This document shows positions 11,454-23,546 of a stretch of DNA of 64,000 nucleotides, in pieces. Each line of letters opens with the position of its first letter. Within the stretch, counting starts at the first letter, position 1. Both the position numbers and the translations under genes were made by a program. The notes below the pieces were generated by a model that was not told where the DNA came from, did not search any database, and saw only the letters and a program-made list of their open reading frames with translations. The stretch is from Pyrenopolyporus hunteri (Eukaryota; Ascomycota; Sordariomycetes; Xylariales; Hypoxylaceae), in NCBI GenBank assembly GCA_902806595.1, contig CADCXC010000011.1:1798001-1862000 (forward strand), written 5' to 3'.

Positions 11454-14400
11454 ATGAGGGCTTCTTTACTCTTCCCTTGGGCCCTCTTGGCCTCTGATGC
11501 TTTTGCATCTCATTCTCCTTTCGAAATCTCCCGTCGAGACCAAGATGCCGCCGCAGTTGAGTCGTGGTACGCGACAGCTAACAGAGCATCGCTTGTTTCG
11601 CGCAAAAGGTGCCCTGTTCCATGTAGCGAAACCAAAGACAGCCACTCGAGTACCGAATGGTTCTTGTTTTCAGACTTGTCGGAGTTGGCGTCATGTAACG
11701 AGACTATGCTGCTCAACATGGCCGTCAAGACCAGACTTGAAGATCAGACAAGTCCTTCGGCCATCAAGGCATGCACAGCTGACTATGGCTCGGGGCTAAA
11801 GGCTGCGTTCGTCGCGGACGATAGCAAGGCATCTCTCTGTAAAACGTCGAACCGTGCCCTGAAGGAGGCCTCTGTCTACATGCACGAACCCCAAGTCGAC
11901 GGTGATGCTGCTGAATTCTCCGCCAATGATCTGCTGGCTGCTGGGAGTCAGATATCCCACCATCTCGATTTGCAGGTGCCCTCCTGTACTCACCACGCAA
12001 TCGAATTCGCCTATTCCCAGTCCGCAGCCATTGGCGTCTTTGCTGGAGTAGAGGTTCATCAGCATGGAATAACGTAAGTGCCCTCTTCCCTCACCTGACA
12101 TCCACACCGCAAACCCGCTTCCCTAGAAGCCTAACCACTGACTTATCGAGATAGCTCGAATATTCTCAAGAACTTACTGCAATACGCGGAGGAGAATGCC
12201 ATCTCTAAGGCCACCGTCATCCAGTTGTGCGGTGCTGACGGCCGCGGCGCGGACTATAGCGTCGGCATTGTCGCTGCTAGCGCCGCGAATCTTCCGTTCG
12301 TACGGGACGCTGTCAAGACGTGGGCCGCCGGAGAATGTGTCACTAAGCCAGACGCGGGAGAGTCTTGGATGTCGGTCACCCTGCGTGTTCCCTCACCCGT
12401 TGAAAGTACGTCAAATAATAGCACCAACATGGCGAAATCGTCCAGGACCGCACCCGCAAGCCTCGCCGCAAGGGCGCACCTTACCAAAAGGGCCGACTGC
12501 AAGACAACCAAAGTCGAAGCCGGGGATGGATGTTGGGCTGTGGCCAACAGGTGTGGGATCAGCCAAGAGGACCTAGAGAAATACAATCGCAAGGACCTCT
12601 GCAGCACCCTCATCCTAGACGAGCTCGTCTGTTGCAGCAGCGGCACCCTACCTAGCACCCTACCGCCGGGCAACGACGACGGCACGTGCAAGACAAGAAC
12701 CGTGGTCGTCGGTGACAGCTGCGGCTCGTTGGCCTCCAAGTGCGGTATCAGCGCGGCGGACTTCATGAAGGTCAACACCAAAGCCGACCTATGCGCAAAC
12801 TTGGCCGAGGGCCAACAGGTCTGCTGCACAGACGGGAAGTTTCCCGACTTGAAGCCTAAGCCCGACCCCGACGGCAGCTGCGCCGTGTACCTGACTATAG
12901 ATAATGACAACTGCGCCAAGATCGCGGCAGCCCGTGACCTGACCGTGGACGATCTAGAGGACTTCAATAAGGGAAGCTGGGGATGGAACGGCTGCAAAAA
13001 GCTCTTCCCCGACTACAAGATGTGTGTGAGTGAGGGAAACCCGCCCATGCCAGCAAATGTTCCTGTAAGTATTTTGCCTACTCCTCCTCGGCGCCGTGTT
13101 ACCTAAAGTATGCCGACTAATAATGATTCTTAATAGAACGCCGTTTGTGGGCCAACGGTAAGAAAACCATCCTTTTCTACTCCATGTGGTATTAACTGCC
13201 TAAGGAGCCAGGCTAACGAGGATATTTAAAGGTGAATGACACGCAACGGCCTCCCGAAGGAACCGACCTGGCCTCACTCAACCCGTGTCCGCTGAATGTT
13301 TGCTGTAATATTTGGGGGCAATGTGGAACCACAGGTCAGAGAGCTCCTTTTCCCCTTTTCAATCTGCTTCGGGAGTAGATATCGCTATTTAAGGGTTAAT
13401 CTGGGCGACACCGCTCCCGAGGCATGGCTCTAGGAGCAAAATTCCACCGGAAGAAGAAATTGCTGACTCTAAAATAATAACAGACGATTTCTGTGTCGAG
13501 AAGGAGTCTGAGACTGGCGCGCCTGGAACCTCGGGCGCAGAGAACGGATGTAAGTCACGCTGTCGCCGGCCGCATTGTTTCATCAAGAGCTATGCTGTGA
13601 GAAAGGCATGAGACTGACTGTGGGAATCAGGTATCAGCAACTGTGGTAGAGATATCATCAAAGGAGATCCGCCGGCTAACAGGCTCAGGGTTGCATACTT
13701 TGAGGCTTGGAATGGCAACCGCGAATGTTTGACCATGGATGTCGACCAGGTCAACACAGATTACTACACTAACATCCACTTCTCCTTCGCTGATATCACG
13801 CCGGACTTCAAAGTTGATATTAGTAAGGTCCAGGAGCAGTTCGACATCTTCAAGGGCATGACAGGCGTCAAGAAGGTCATCTCGTTCGGCGGCTGGGACT
13901 TCAGCACAATGCCCGGGACTTACAGCATCCTCCGCAGCGCCGTCCAGCCTGCTAACCGCAAAAAGTTCAAGGATAGCCTTATTGGATTTGTGAAGGAGCA
14001 CGATCTTGACGGCATCGACCTTGACTGGGAGTATCCTGGAGTGAGTGGTCCATGTCCCCTTGTCCTGTTTAGTAGTACTAACGAATGCATAGGCTCCTGA
14101 TATTCCCGGTATCCCTAGCGATGATCCTGAAAATGGCAAGAACTATTACGAGTTCCTGTCCGACCTCAAGAAATCCGTGGGCGACTCCCTCTCGGTTTCC
14201 TTCGCGGCACCGGCATCCTATTGGTACCTCATGGCGTATCCTATTAAGGAAATGGCTGAGGCCCTCGACTATATCATCTACATGACGTACGACCTGCACG
14301 GCCAGTGGGATTATGGAAACAAGTGGACTTCTCCCGGCTGTGAGGTCGGCAGCTGTCTGAGGTCCCATATTAACGAGACGGAGACCAAGGATGCACTCTC

Positions 14401-16162
14401 CATGATCACCAAAGCTGGCGCCCCTTCGAACAAGGTCGTCGTGGGTGTGACTAGCTATGGCCGATCGTTCAAGATGGCCGAGGCGGGTTGCGACTCGGAG
14501 ACCTGCCAGTTCACGGGAACAAACCGCATATCCAACGCACTTCCAGGGCGTTGCACGGGTACGGGCGGCTACATATCCAATGCCGAAATCGATGAGATCA
14601 TTCAGAGCGGCAGGGTCAATAAACAGTGGGAGAAGGAAGGATCCAACATACTGGTTTATAACGACACCGAATGGGTGGCCTACATGTCCGACGACATGAA
14701 GGTGAAGCGGACCGAGTTTTACGACTCGTACAACTTTGGGGGCACTACCGACTGGGCCGTGGACTTGCAGTATTACATGGAGTAAGCCCCGTCACCATTC
14801 TTTATTCTTGGATGCTTCCGGTTTCCTTCCGTACTAATACCGTCTAGTGGAAGCGGCGGCGGCGACGATTACGACGAGGATTACGAATACGAAGTCGACG
14901 AGTTTTGGTCCCCGTGCCGGGACTCGTTTAACACGCTTGAGGTGCTCGACAAATTCAAAGACGATATACCCGACCACTGCGTCCAGCAGTACATACTAGA
15001 CATCCAGGTTGCCGCCTTAGAAACGGCTCTGAACAAGTATAAGAAACTCATCGACGACGGCTACGACAGCAAGTTCTCGACCTATGAGAGATACGTTACG
15101 GAACAAGTCCCGCTCCAGGTTAATAAATTTAGTGAGTAACACCAGTAGCACGGGCTCTTACCTAGAGATGTAATTACTGACTCGCGTTCTTGTACAGTGG
15201 CCTCGGACAAGGTGGATAAGTACTTCACGTGTACAGAACTCAAGGATATCCGGTGCTGCAACGATTGCCGCTATGCCAACTGTCTCGAGGGCTGCGTTAA
15301 AGGCAACGACTGCAAGTCCGGCTGGGGTGAGATCGATATTGCATGCCCCCGGATAGAGCGAGGAGATAGAGACGTACTGGACCCCATCTATATCCCCAAC
15401 GCCACGTTCCACCTCAATGACGCCGAAGGTTTCTGGAAAGACATTGGAGACGAGTGGGGCGTCGAGGAGTCGTGGATCCGGTTTGGTAAGCGGCACATGA
15501 AGTCTTCCAACGGGTGCCAGTACGCAGGCGAGGACGTCCTGGAGTGCATTGAGAAACGAGATCAATGGTGGTACAACTACCCCCTCGTCGACCACGTCAA
15601 GGTCTACAACCCCAAGGATGTCGTCGGCGACTCCTTCCCCCAGGCAACCGACATGCTCAACCGGTTCAAGATCGTGCGGGCGTACGGGGGCTGGGACGAC
15701 CAGACACTGCTTTCCGACTTGGTAGACGCCACGTCGCTGCCGGGGTACTCGACGGAGGAGGCCGTGGCGAACATGGAGAAGATTGTGGAGAAGGCTGGCG
15801 AGATCGAGGAGGAGGAGCGCAAGCAGTTCATCCTCAACTTCATCACCGGCCTGCTCTTCTGGATCCCCATCGTGGGCGAGGCAGCCGGGGCCGCTGGCCT
15901 AACGACGCTCCGCACCCTGCTCCGGCTCCTTGGCGCCGCCGGCGAGGCTGGCGAGGCTATCTACGACATCGTCGACCATCCCGAAAACGCCTTCATGACC
16001 GTCTTCTCCTACCTGCTGGGCGCAGGCCTCGGCCGCGGCGGCTTCCGCAGCGCGGCCAACTCCCGACGAGGCCTCACCGACGCCGAGTACAGAAGCCTCG
16101 GCAACGTAAAGGTGAAGCTGGACTCGGTTCAGAATATCCGGGGCGCCATTTGCCGTAGATAA
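11454..16162 (+). CDS. Killer-toxin-alpha-like subgroup C chitinase (LysM x3, ChtBD1, GH18)
   Basis: Nine exons: 11454-12073, 12155-13064, 13137-13157, 13232-13334, 13484-13549, 13631-14040, 14093-14781, 14848-15131, 15198-16162; together 1355 codons in one frame. The start at 11454 gives a signal peptide (MRASLLFPWALLASDAFA). Residues 20-320 are an uncharacterised N-terminal region. LysM modules lie at about 321-371, 384-433 and 448-498, and a hevein-like ChtBD1 module at about 536-578 (CCNIWGQCG). GH18 spans about 592-940 with the intact catalytic motif DGIDLDWE at 700-707, so Glu707 is the proton donor; it hydrolyses chitin endo- or processively. Residues 940-1355 are a further region with cysteine clusters and a hydrophobic stretch at about 1245-1319. 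This architecture matches fungal subgroup C chitinases, which resemble the chitinase subunit of Kluyveromyces killer toxin. Likely secreted and used against other fungi or in wall remodelling. Confidence 0.9.
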
Positions 16163-17190
16163 ACAAATAGCTTGCTGCCGACGCGGTCTGACCTACCATG
16201 AAGAAGTCGAACGCTTAGTATTAAACCTCAGATTTAGCAGGTCTGCTTCGGTCATTCAGCAAATTCAGCGTTCCCGAACGGGTAGATAAAACGTCATTTA
16301 TTTCATATGTTATTCGCAGTTAGGTAGTAGATATAATGAATAATATCCCGTAACGCGGAATTCATTTGTGTTATGGCCGCATCGGCTGGGCTATGAGCGC
16401 CTTTTCTTTTGTTCCCCGCGCTAACAGATTGCTACACATTTTATAGTGCAAATTAGATAGCGCGGGGTAAACCCCTTTTAATTATGGATTTCCGTGGGGG
16501 AACTAATATTCAGCACCCGCACGAGAATAAAGGGCCCGTTCCACTAAGTCCCCTATAATTGTAGCGCCCTATGCCCCTAGCAATTCTCCTTACGGTCGCA
16601 CTCTTGTGGCACTTTCAATCGCTACTTACCTCCAAACGCCCCTAGGCGGCGATAAAAGAGCCCGAGTTGTAGGATTCCCTATCCTCCCCTTATATCCTTA
16701 GGCGATAATCACCTAGATTCCCCCTAAGGTAGGCTCAAAAAAAAGGGACAAGGTTTAGGGGCCAAATATTTCAACATTCCGTAATTAGCACCTCAGTTAG
16801 AGCGACTTTTCCTATAAACCATTCCAACGAGTGTGTATTTTCGTCATAGTCCCTTTTCAGCATGCTTGAATAGGTACTCTGATTATTCTAACCCTATTCC
16901 CTTCACATTAGCTAAAAGGAGTATTGCTAACTTAAGGTAGTGCAGTGGCATGTCTCAGTTGTAGCAACTTATATGTTGGTCGAAGACCTCGCATAGAGGG
17001 CATTTCGTTAGACTGTATATTTCTTAGGAAGGGGGTTTCGGTTAGGTACACAGGGTAATGGGCGACTCCTGCTCTTCCTTTTGTCGCTTCAATTCATGTA
17101 CTAGCATATAGGTATCCTACAATTTCTAACTAGAATAAAGAGCAATTCTTTCCGGACAAGAACGCATGGCTATCTATCTCGCGACCAACC
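16163..17190. other. Intergenic region, chitinase 3' end to amine oxidase 3' end
   Basis: A 1.03 kb region between two convergent genes. It contains short C-run and CCCCTA-rich stretches around 16500-16720 but no coding signal. Expected to hold both polyadenylation regions. Confidence 0.5.
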
Positions 17191-18854
17191 CTACTCACCC
17201 CCTTTCTCTAGAATACTAGACTCTCCACCGTACAACGAAACAATCTTCTTACCGATAGATTCCCCCGAGAGATAGGCGCCAGCAACGGTACCCGACTCCT
17301 CGAACGGCGCGGCGTGCTCGCCGCAAAACCACAGCCCGCGGTCCTCGCAACCCCGACGGATCGTGAGGATATCCTGGTCCGCCTCCTCAACGCCGACCTG
17401 GAAATTGCAATAGCTCGCGTTGCCACATAAATCATCCTTGAGCCACTCGGTGGCTAGGATTGCCGTCGGGACGCAAGATGGGCTCGCGGCGTCGAAGCCC
17501 GGCAGCTGCGAGTAATACGGCTCGAAGAAATTCCTCAGGAAGGCGAACTTATCGGCGCGTGATTTGCCGTGGATGGCGTTAACTATGTGCCGCGAGCAGT
17601 CCCCATAGAGGTAGAAAAGCATGGTAGGGTGGTTGTTTGGCGGCTTGAAGGCGGCTAAGTTCCAGATTTCCTGAGGCCAGCCGCTGGGGTTAGTGTCCGG
17701 CGCGTACGACGGCGCGAGCCAGCCGACGTAGGCGGGGGAGGAGTCCGTTGCCGGATCCGAGATCCAAAACGCTGAAGGGAATGTGACGAAGACTTTCTCG
17801 AGTTGCGAGAGTTTTAGGTTGTTCAAGGCGGAACTTAGTCTTGGTGGCAGAGCAGGTTCGAAGCAGCTCAAATTCTTCTGAAGCCAACCTAATGGCGTCG
17901 TCATCACTACCTGGTCGAAGGTGAATTCTTTTCCGTCTTCTGTTTTCAGGGTTACTCGCCGATCTTCAAGCCTATCGTGATGTGGCGCGTTGACCGATAC
18001 GACTTTGGCATTGAGGATGATTTCAGCCTGATCGGTCGCAGCCTTAGATATTCTGTCCAAAACCGCCGAGTAGTTGGATTCGACAAATACCTCCTCTAGT
18101 ATTGCGTTAGTAGGCATGATGCACATATCTCCCTTTCGATATTCTTACCGCCAGCACAACACCCTTCCATCCAAGCAAACCTTAGGCTCTGTTTCCAGAT
18201 GGGCTCGCCAACATACGCCCCCCACATCTCGCTCATCTTGACAAGGGTTCGCCGGTCATCTTCATCTTCTAGCTTCTCTTCCGCCGTCTTTCTAATGAAA
18301 TCGTATAGAGATGCTTCCGGTGGGATACTCTTCCCCCCATCCTTTTCCTTAGCTACGGCGCTAGTCTCGAAAGCTTTTTCGATTATCTCCCATAGGAGAG
18401 TTGACAGCGTTTCGGACTTCTCCTCTGGTAATATGTCGCCGGACGAGTCGTAGATGAATTGCCTTTCGTTCCAGTGGTGGAGTGGCGTTTTTGTCTCTAC
18501 TGCAAGTTTCATAATCGGATGCACGCCGCCGCTATCCCATGTATGAATCCAATTTGGTCCACTATATCAAACGGATCTCAGCAACTCAATTGGATAATTC
18601 AGACGGGAAGTTGAATTACATATCCACGGTGTAGCCCAACTCATCCGATTGGCAAATCTGCAAGCATTTATTTAGTTGTTGCTCTGGACGGCTGGTAAGA
18701 AATCGCTCACTCTGCCACCGATCCTATTTCTAGCTTCAAGAATGGTCACTCCGAAGCCATTGGAGAGGAGTATATCCGCGCATCGAAGTCCCGAGACCCC
18801 AGCCCCCACGATGCCTACATGGGGTTTCTTCTCATTTTGACTTTCCATTGTCAC
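17191..18854 (-). CDS. Flavin-containing amine oxidase (polyamine/monoamine oxidase family)
   Basis: Four exons on the minus strand: 18854-18711, 18657-18620, 18561-18149, 18095-17191, giving 499 residues in one frame. The N-terminal Rossmann motif HVGIVGAGVSGLRCADILL with a downstream acidic residue (LEARNRIGGR) binds FAD. GPNWIHTWD, encoded across the third exon start, is a conserved block of this family. The C-terminal FAD motif is GLWFCGEH...GTVAGAYLSGE. The enzyme oxidises primary or poly-amines to aldehydes with release of hydrogen peroxide; substrate cannot be read from sequence. No signal peptide or clear peroxisomal SKL end is present. The exon 3/4 junction looks like a frameshift at first sight but is a 53-nt intron (18096-18148) with a TACTAAC branch point. 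Confidence 0.88.
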
Positions 18855-19434
18855 ACTGTACGGATGTTATACCAGTCGCCCCAAGGTACGAACCTCGGCG
18901 CCAATTGATCTCGATATGGGGTACCGTATTATATTCGACAACTGGCTAAGGTAAAAACATCCAAGAAGATGGCTTTAGGTGTTTTCGTAACCGTCTCACT
19001 CGGTTTCCTATACCTCAGGTAAGCGTCATCATCGAAAATGCATAGTAAAGAGCTAAAGTCAAGGCAGCTCGCAAGGCAGTTTATGCTGGCTCACAAGTTA
19101 ACACACGGAGTTGGCCGCCTTCAGGATTAAAAGCACCGGTGCTTATCTGAAGCGTACGGTAGGTTGTGAACGCCACTAATCCTTGGCTGTCCATTCACGA
19201 CGCTCAGCTCCCTATATATTACAGTTCTAGACCTGAATGTTACAGCTTAATTAAGGATGCTTACGGGCGCATATGTGATGGCAAATATTGAAGAGTTTTC
19301 CTATTAAACACCAAACATGCTGAATACAACTCATGAATCTGTAAAGCAAGGCCAATCAAACCAGCATCGGTATATATATACATCCCTTCTCTTGTTTGAT
19401 GCCATGATATCATCCCACTTCGCATATATCTACC
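18855..19434. other. Intergenic region, amine oxidase promoter / ABC transporter 3' end
   Basis: A 580-nt region upstream of the amine oxidase start and downstream of the ABC transporter stop; both genes are on the minus strand. No coding signal or notable repeat is seen. Confidence 0.5.
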
Positions 19435-22400
19435 TTATATACGCAGCCTACTCCCCACCAGCAAACCGAGGTATGCGAGCACCCGATATACCGTGCCGAT
19501 ACTCAGCAGAATCAGCATGTTGCGCCAATGCCAATTGAGGTGGAAGCCCACCAGCTCCGCCGCCAGATCGACCTGGTAGAGGTAGCGGAATGGCTCGATA
19601 AGCTGTCCGAAGTACAGCTCGGCCAGCCAGGTACCGGGGGACGCGCGCCACAACCACTCCAGGTGCCATTCCTTGGCGCTGGACAGCGGCGGCGCGGCGC
19701 CCGACAGGATGCCGACGATCAGGCTGATCATGGTGGCGATCAGGGGCGCGTCCTCGCGCCGCACCACCATGCTGACGCAGCTCGCCAGCCCGTAGATGCA
19801 GTAGAAGTACACCAGGTTGGCCAGGAAGGCCGTGCCCCACGGGATGATGGGCGCGGACAGCAGCAGGATCAGCGTCGAGAAGTGCAGGCACCCGAACACC
19901 ATGCGCGGGAGCACCGACAGGTTCTTCGCCAGGAAGTACGCGATGCGCGAGTGCCCCGCCTCCGCCTCGCGCCGGTACAGGAGCATCTCCTCCGAGAACA
20001 CCCTGACGCCCGGCGCCCCGGCCACGAGGCCGATGGCGATGGCCATGAGAAGCGCGAGTTCCGGCACGGACTTGAGGTCCGTGGCCAGGGACAAGACGTC
20101 GTATGGCGCGTTGTAGATCCCGATGAATAGCACGCCCTTCTTCGCGTTCTCGGCCAGTCCGAGTAGCAGCCCGGCTATCGTAGCCAATCCCATCTCGAAG
20201 TATAACGCTGTCCTCGTGCGCCATTGCTGGAGCATGGCGCGCGTGAGACAAAGCCAGAGCTGTTTCCAGCGCGGCGCACCCCTTTCCTTAAGCAGTTCGC
20301 GGTGCTTCGAGTTGTTCTCGGCAATAGACGTCTTCGAGTACCGCAGCGAGGCGTGCTTCTCCTTGATCGAGGCGTTCTCGCGGGACTTGGCCCAGTGGGC
20401 GATGAGCGCGTCCTTGGATATGTCGCCGGTGGGCTTGTAGGCGCGGCCGTTGCCGGTGATGATGTCGGTGACGACGTCGCCGAAGTTGCTGTGCTCGGGG
20501 AAGCTGAAGCCGACCTCCTCGAAGAAGTTCTGCACGCCGCCCTCCGGGCCCTCGTAGATGATCTGTCCGTTCGCAAGCAGGATTAGGTCGTCCAGCATCT
20601 CGAAGATCTCCATGCGCGGCTGGTGGATGATCACGATGACGGAGATGCCGAGACGCGCGATCGCCTTGAGAGTCCGCATTATGGACGACGCGGCCGTCGC
20701 GTCGAGACCGCTCGTCGGCTCGTCGAGGAAGATGGCCATGGGCGCTGCGGCGAGTTCCATGCCGATGCTCACTCGTTTCCTCTGACCACCGCTAATTACG
20801 GGTTTTCCTACGCTACCGACCAACGAGTCGCGTACATGAGATAATTCCAAGCAGTCGATAACCGAGTTGACGTGCGCTATAATGTCGACATCAGCCCAAG
20901 ATCGTGGTAAACGTATCCTTGCCGAATGAAGGATATTTTCATAAACCGTTAGTTCGGGCAGGACGATGTCGTCTTGCGGAACGTAACCTATAAGTTTCTT
21001 ATATCTCTTGATCTTCCCGGGTATATTGTTAATCGTGACGGAGCCGCTGGTATTGGTGGTCTTCCCCATGAGAACGTTTACAAACGTGCTCTTTCCGGCA
21101 CCGGAACCGCCCATGACGGCGGTTAGAGACCCACGTTCGATGGACCCCGTGACGTTCTGAAGGATCGGTTTTGTGCTGCCCTTCGGCTGGAAGCAGAGGT
21201 CGGAGTAGGTAAAAGATAAGCCGAAACGGGCGCCGTCGGTGGCTCTTCGCATGGATTCGACGAACGCTCTAAGTTGGGGAGAAAACCCGCTGTCGGGGAC
21301 GTTTAGCGTGGAACTTCCCGGTGTTGGGAATTCTAGGGCGGATTCGAAGCCGGTCCATCCATCAGGGCCGGGTGCATAGGTAGCCCGCATCGGCATCATC
21401 TCGTGGTCCTGATCCGACTCGCCGGGGAGTTCTTTGTAGCCCGTTGCAGGCATCATGAAGGCGGTCTTCGTCCTGCGCATGCCGTTTAGCGACTGTTCTC
21501 GACTTCTCGAGAATCGCTTGCGGAGTGAATAGAAGAGGAAGAAAATAGCTAGGAAGAAGTCGACGATGACTAGGATGGCGATGGGTATGAGAAAGATCTC
21601 GAATGTCGATCCTTCCGGACATTCGCTTCCGAAGCTGCACGGAGTAGGCGTCGGGGCACCCGGTTGGCAATAAGTGCCAGATGGACATTTGATCATCTCC
21701 GTGCCTCCGGACGATGGCGGACAGTAGTATCCTTGTTGGCAGACTACGGGCTCAAACACGCCCATAGGGAAGTTCTTGCCTTGGTAAACGCAACTATAGC
21801 CCGCCAGTCTCGCTATCTGACACTGCGTGATGGGAGGACAGAATTGAGGTAACGAGTTTACTGTGTTGTTGGTACCTAGCCCAGTTGTTAACACGGCGTC
21901 TGCCACGAGCCTCTGTAGACCTCCGACTTACATAAGAAACCCTCTTTACACCCATTCGCCTCCCAGCTTGTGACATTTTGAATCTGTATCGGGATTCCTC
22001 CAGGTCGCCAACAAGGGGCGGCGTCGACGGGAACTAAGTCCTGGTCGAGTTCCGCTGTCGCCCTATAGTAAGATGTCGAAAAAGACGTGCGATTCTTGCC
22101 GGTACACGCTCGATCCCAGACGCTGAGCTTCTTGTTATCGACGTCGACTAAAGAATTTGAGCCTGGATCTAGCATGAGAGCTTTACTGGTATCCGGATGG
22201 TTCGATGCGTCCCACATCGGGAGTTCTTCTGGCAAGACGGTAGGGCCTACGGTCTTGAACCATTTCCCCGTCGCCACGCCATACACACCTTCCGTCTGAT
22301 TCCCTATACACTGCCATGCTATCTCGCTGTTGTCTCCACTTGACGTTCCTCGTAGAGCGCAGAGGCATGCTTGTGTATCGAGGAAAAGAGGCCCTTGGGA

Positions 22401-22451
22401 CTCTTCCTGGGGCAGGAAAGGGTCTTGGGGGAGTTCATAGACCGCCGACAT
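19435..22451 (-). CDS. ABC-G (white/ADP1-type) half transporter
   Basis: Two exons, 22451-21932 and 21875-19435, give 986 residues. The 56-nt intron has a GTAAGT donor and a TTAAC branch point. Residues 1-260 are a cysteine-rich luminal/extracellular region (CQQGYYCPP, CPSGTYC, CSFGSECPEG). One membrane helix lies at about 265-289. The nucleotide-binding domain follows, with Walker A GGSGAGKST (about 429-437), signature SGGQRKR (about 535-541) and Walker B FLDEPTSGLD (about 556-565). Six C-terminal helices form the ABC2-type membrane domain. The order NBD then TMD with an N-terminal cysteine-rich region is that of yeast ADP1-like transporters. It probably works as a homodimer; substrate unknown. 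No convincing signal peptide precedes MSAVYELPQD, so a short upstream exon may be missing. Confidence 0.9.
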
Positions 22452-23546
22452 TTTGCAGAGTTTGTATTAAGGCCACCTCCTAGCGGAATCCGCCTCCTCT
22501 AGGGGATAGTCGGTGAAAGATCCGTGTCGGCTCAACACTGGGTAGCAGACCTAATCGTTCCGATACACTGCTTATAGAATTGTTAACACCGTTAAGAGAG
22601 GACCAGCTAAGACTATAAGATACGATTATTGAGTTGAAGCCTATTAACCCTAAGATTCTCTGTAGGAAATCTTGGACACACAGCTTGCTCGAGAGAACAG
22701 CTTCTTAGGATAGAGGTGGTTGGCATCTCAGTGAGCATTTCTAAGACTACAAGAAGAGGCCACGACATTCTACATAAGGCACCAGTATTCCATATGCAAA
22801 TCCCGTCTAACGACGACACAGGGTCCTTGACCTACAGCTGCGCACCCTGATTGGGAAATAACCCATCGTGGCTGGGCATGGCGATGAACGTCAGGGATCA
22901 GCAGCGAAATATACTGCCTGTAATGGCTCCAAACCCCGACGACCCTGTAGACTAGGGCTTTCAGCCTTACCGTCTCCAGCTCTATGTCGCGGATCTTTAC
23001 ACGGCAGTGCTACTCTGCTATACCCTTAGCGCTGCTACCATGATAAGTCCGTGGGTCCGCATAAATGGGGATAATATGGCATGTCAGGCTTATTATCTCA
23101 GACAGTGCCCAGGCATCCATGCTTGGGCTGGAGCATTTCCACCTCTGTACCAATTGTAAGCAGGAGAGGACGAAGTGGGCGTTGAAGCATAGATCCATTA
23201 ATAAAACAATTTTAGCTCTCGGACTCTCGACGAATCGGAGTGGACCTCTAGGATCGCGAACAGCAAGACCCTTGATGGTTGAAGGGCTGCAGTTGAAGAA
23301 GGAAAGGAAATGAAATCCGAGATACACGAATCATACACGCAAATAAAAAGGAAAAAAAGAAAAAGAAAATAGGAAGGGAAAAAATAGTTTCTTCTGCGGA
23401 CTCTTCTAGTAGTGATATTCTTCTAGAATAGTGTAAGGAATTGCAGCGCCTTTGCAGATCTGCCGAGCTTGCGTCACAATAAAATCCTCTGCCGGTCCTA
23501 AATTATGTGTGTAAACGGTGCCCCCTTGTCCTCTCGCCAGCTTCGC
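22452..23546. other. Intergenic region upstream of ABC transporter
   Basis: A 1.1 kb region between two minus-strand genes. It includes a purine-rich A/G stretch at about 23340-23390. No gene is supported. It must contain the ABC transporter promoter. Confidence 0.5.

Noticed and set aside
18096..18148. Apparent frameshift in the amine oxidase between two overlapping frames
   Set aside because: A 53-nt intron with GTAAGA donor, TACTAAC branch point and CTAG acceptor joins the frames and gives the expected GEEVFVESNYSAVL-type sequence; total length is a multiple of three.
21876..21931. Apparent frameshift in the ABC transporter where two frames overlap by 19 nt
   Set aside because: A 56-nt intron with a GTAAGT donor and TTAAC branch point explains it and restores a conserved cysteine (GFLC).
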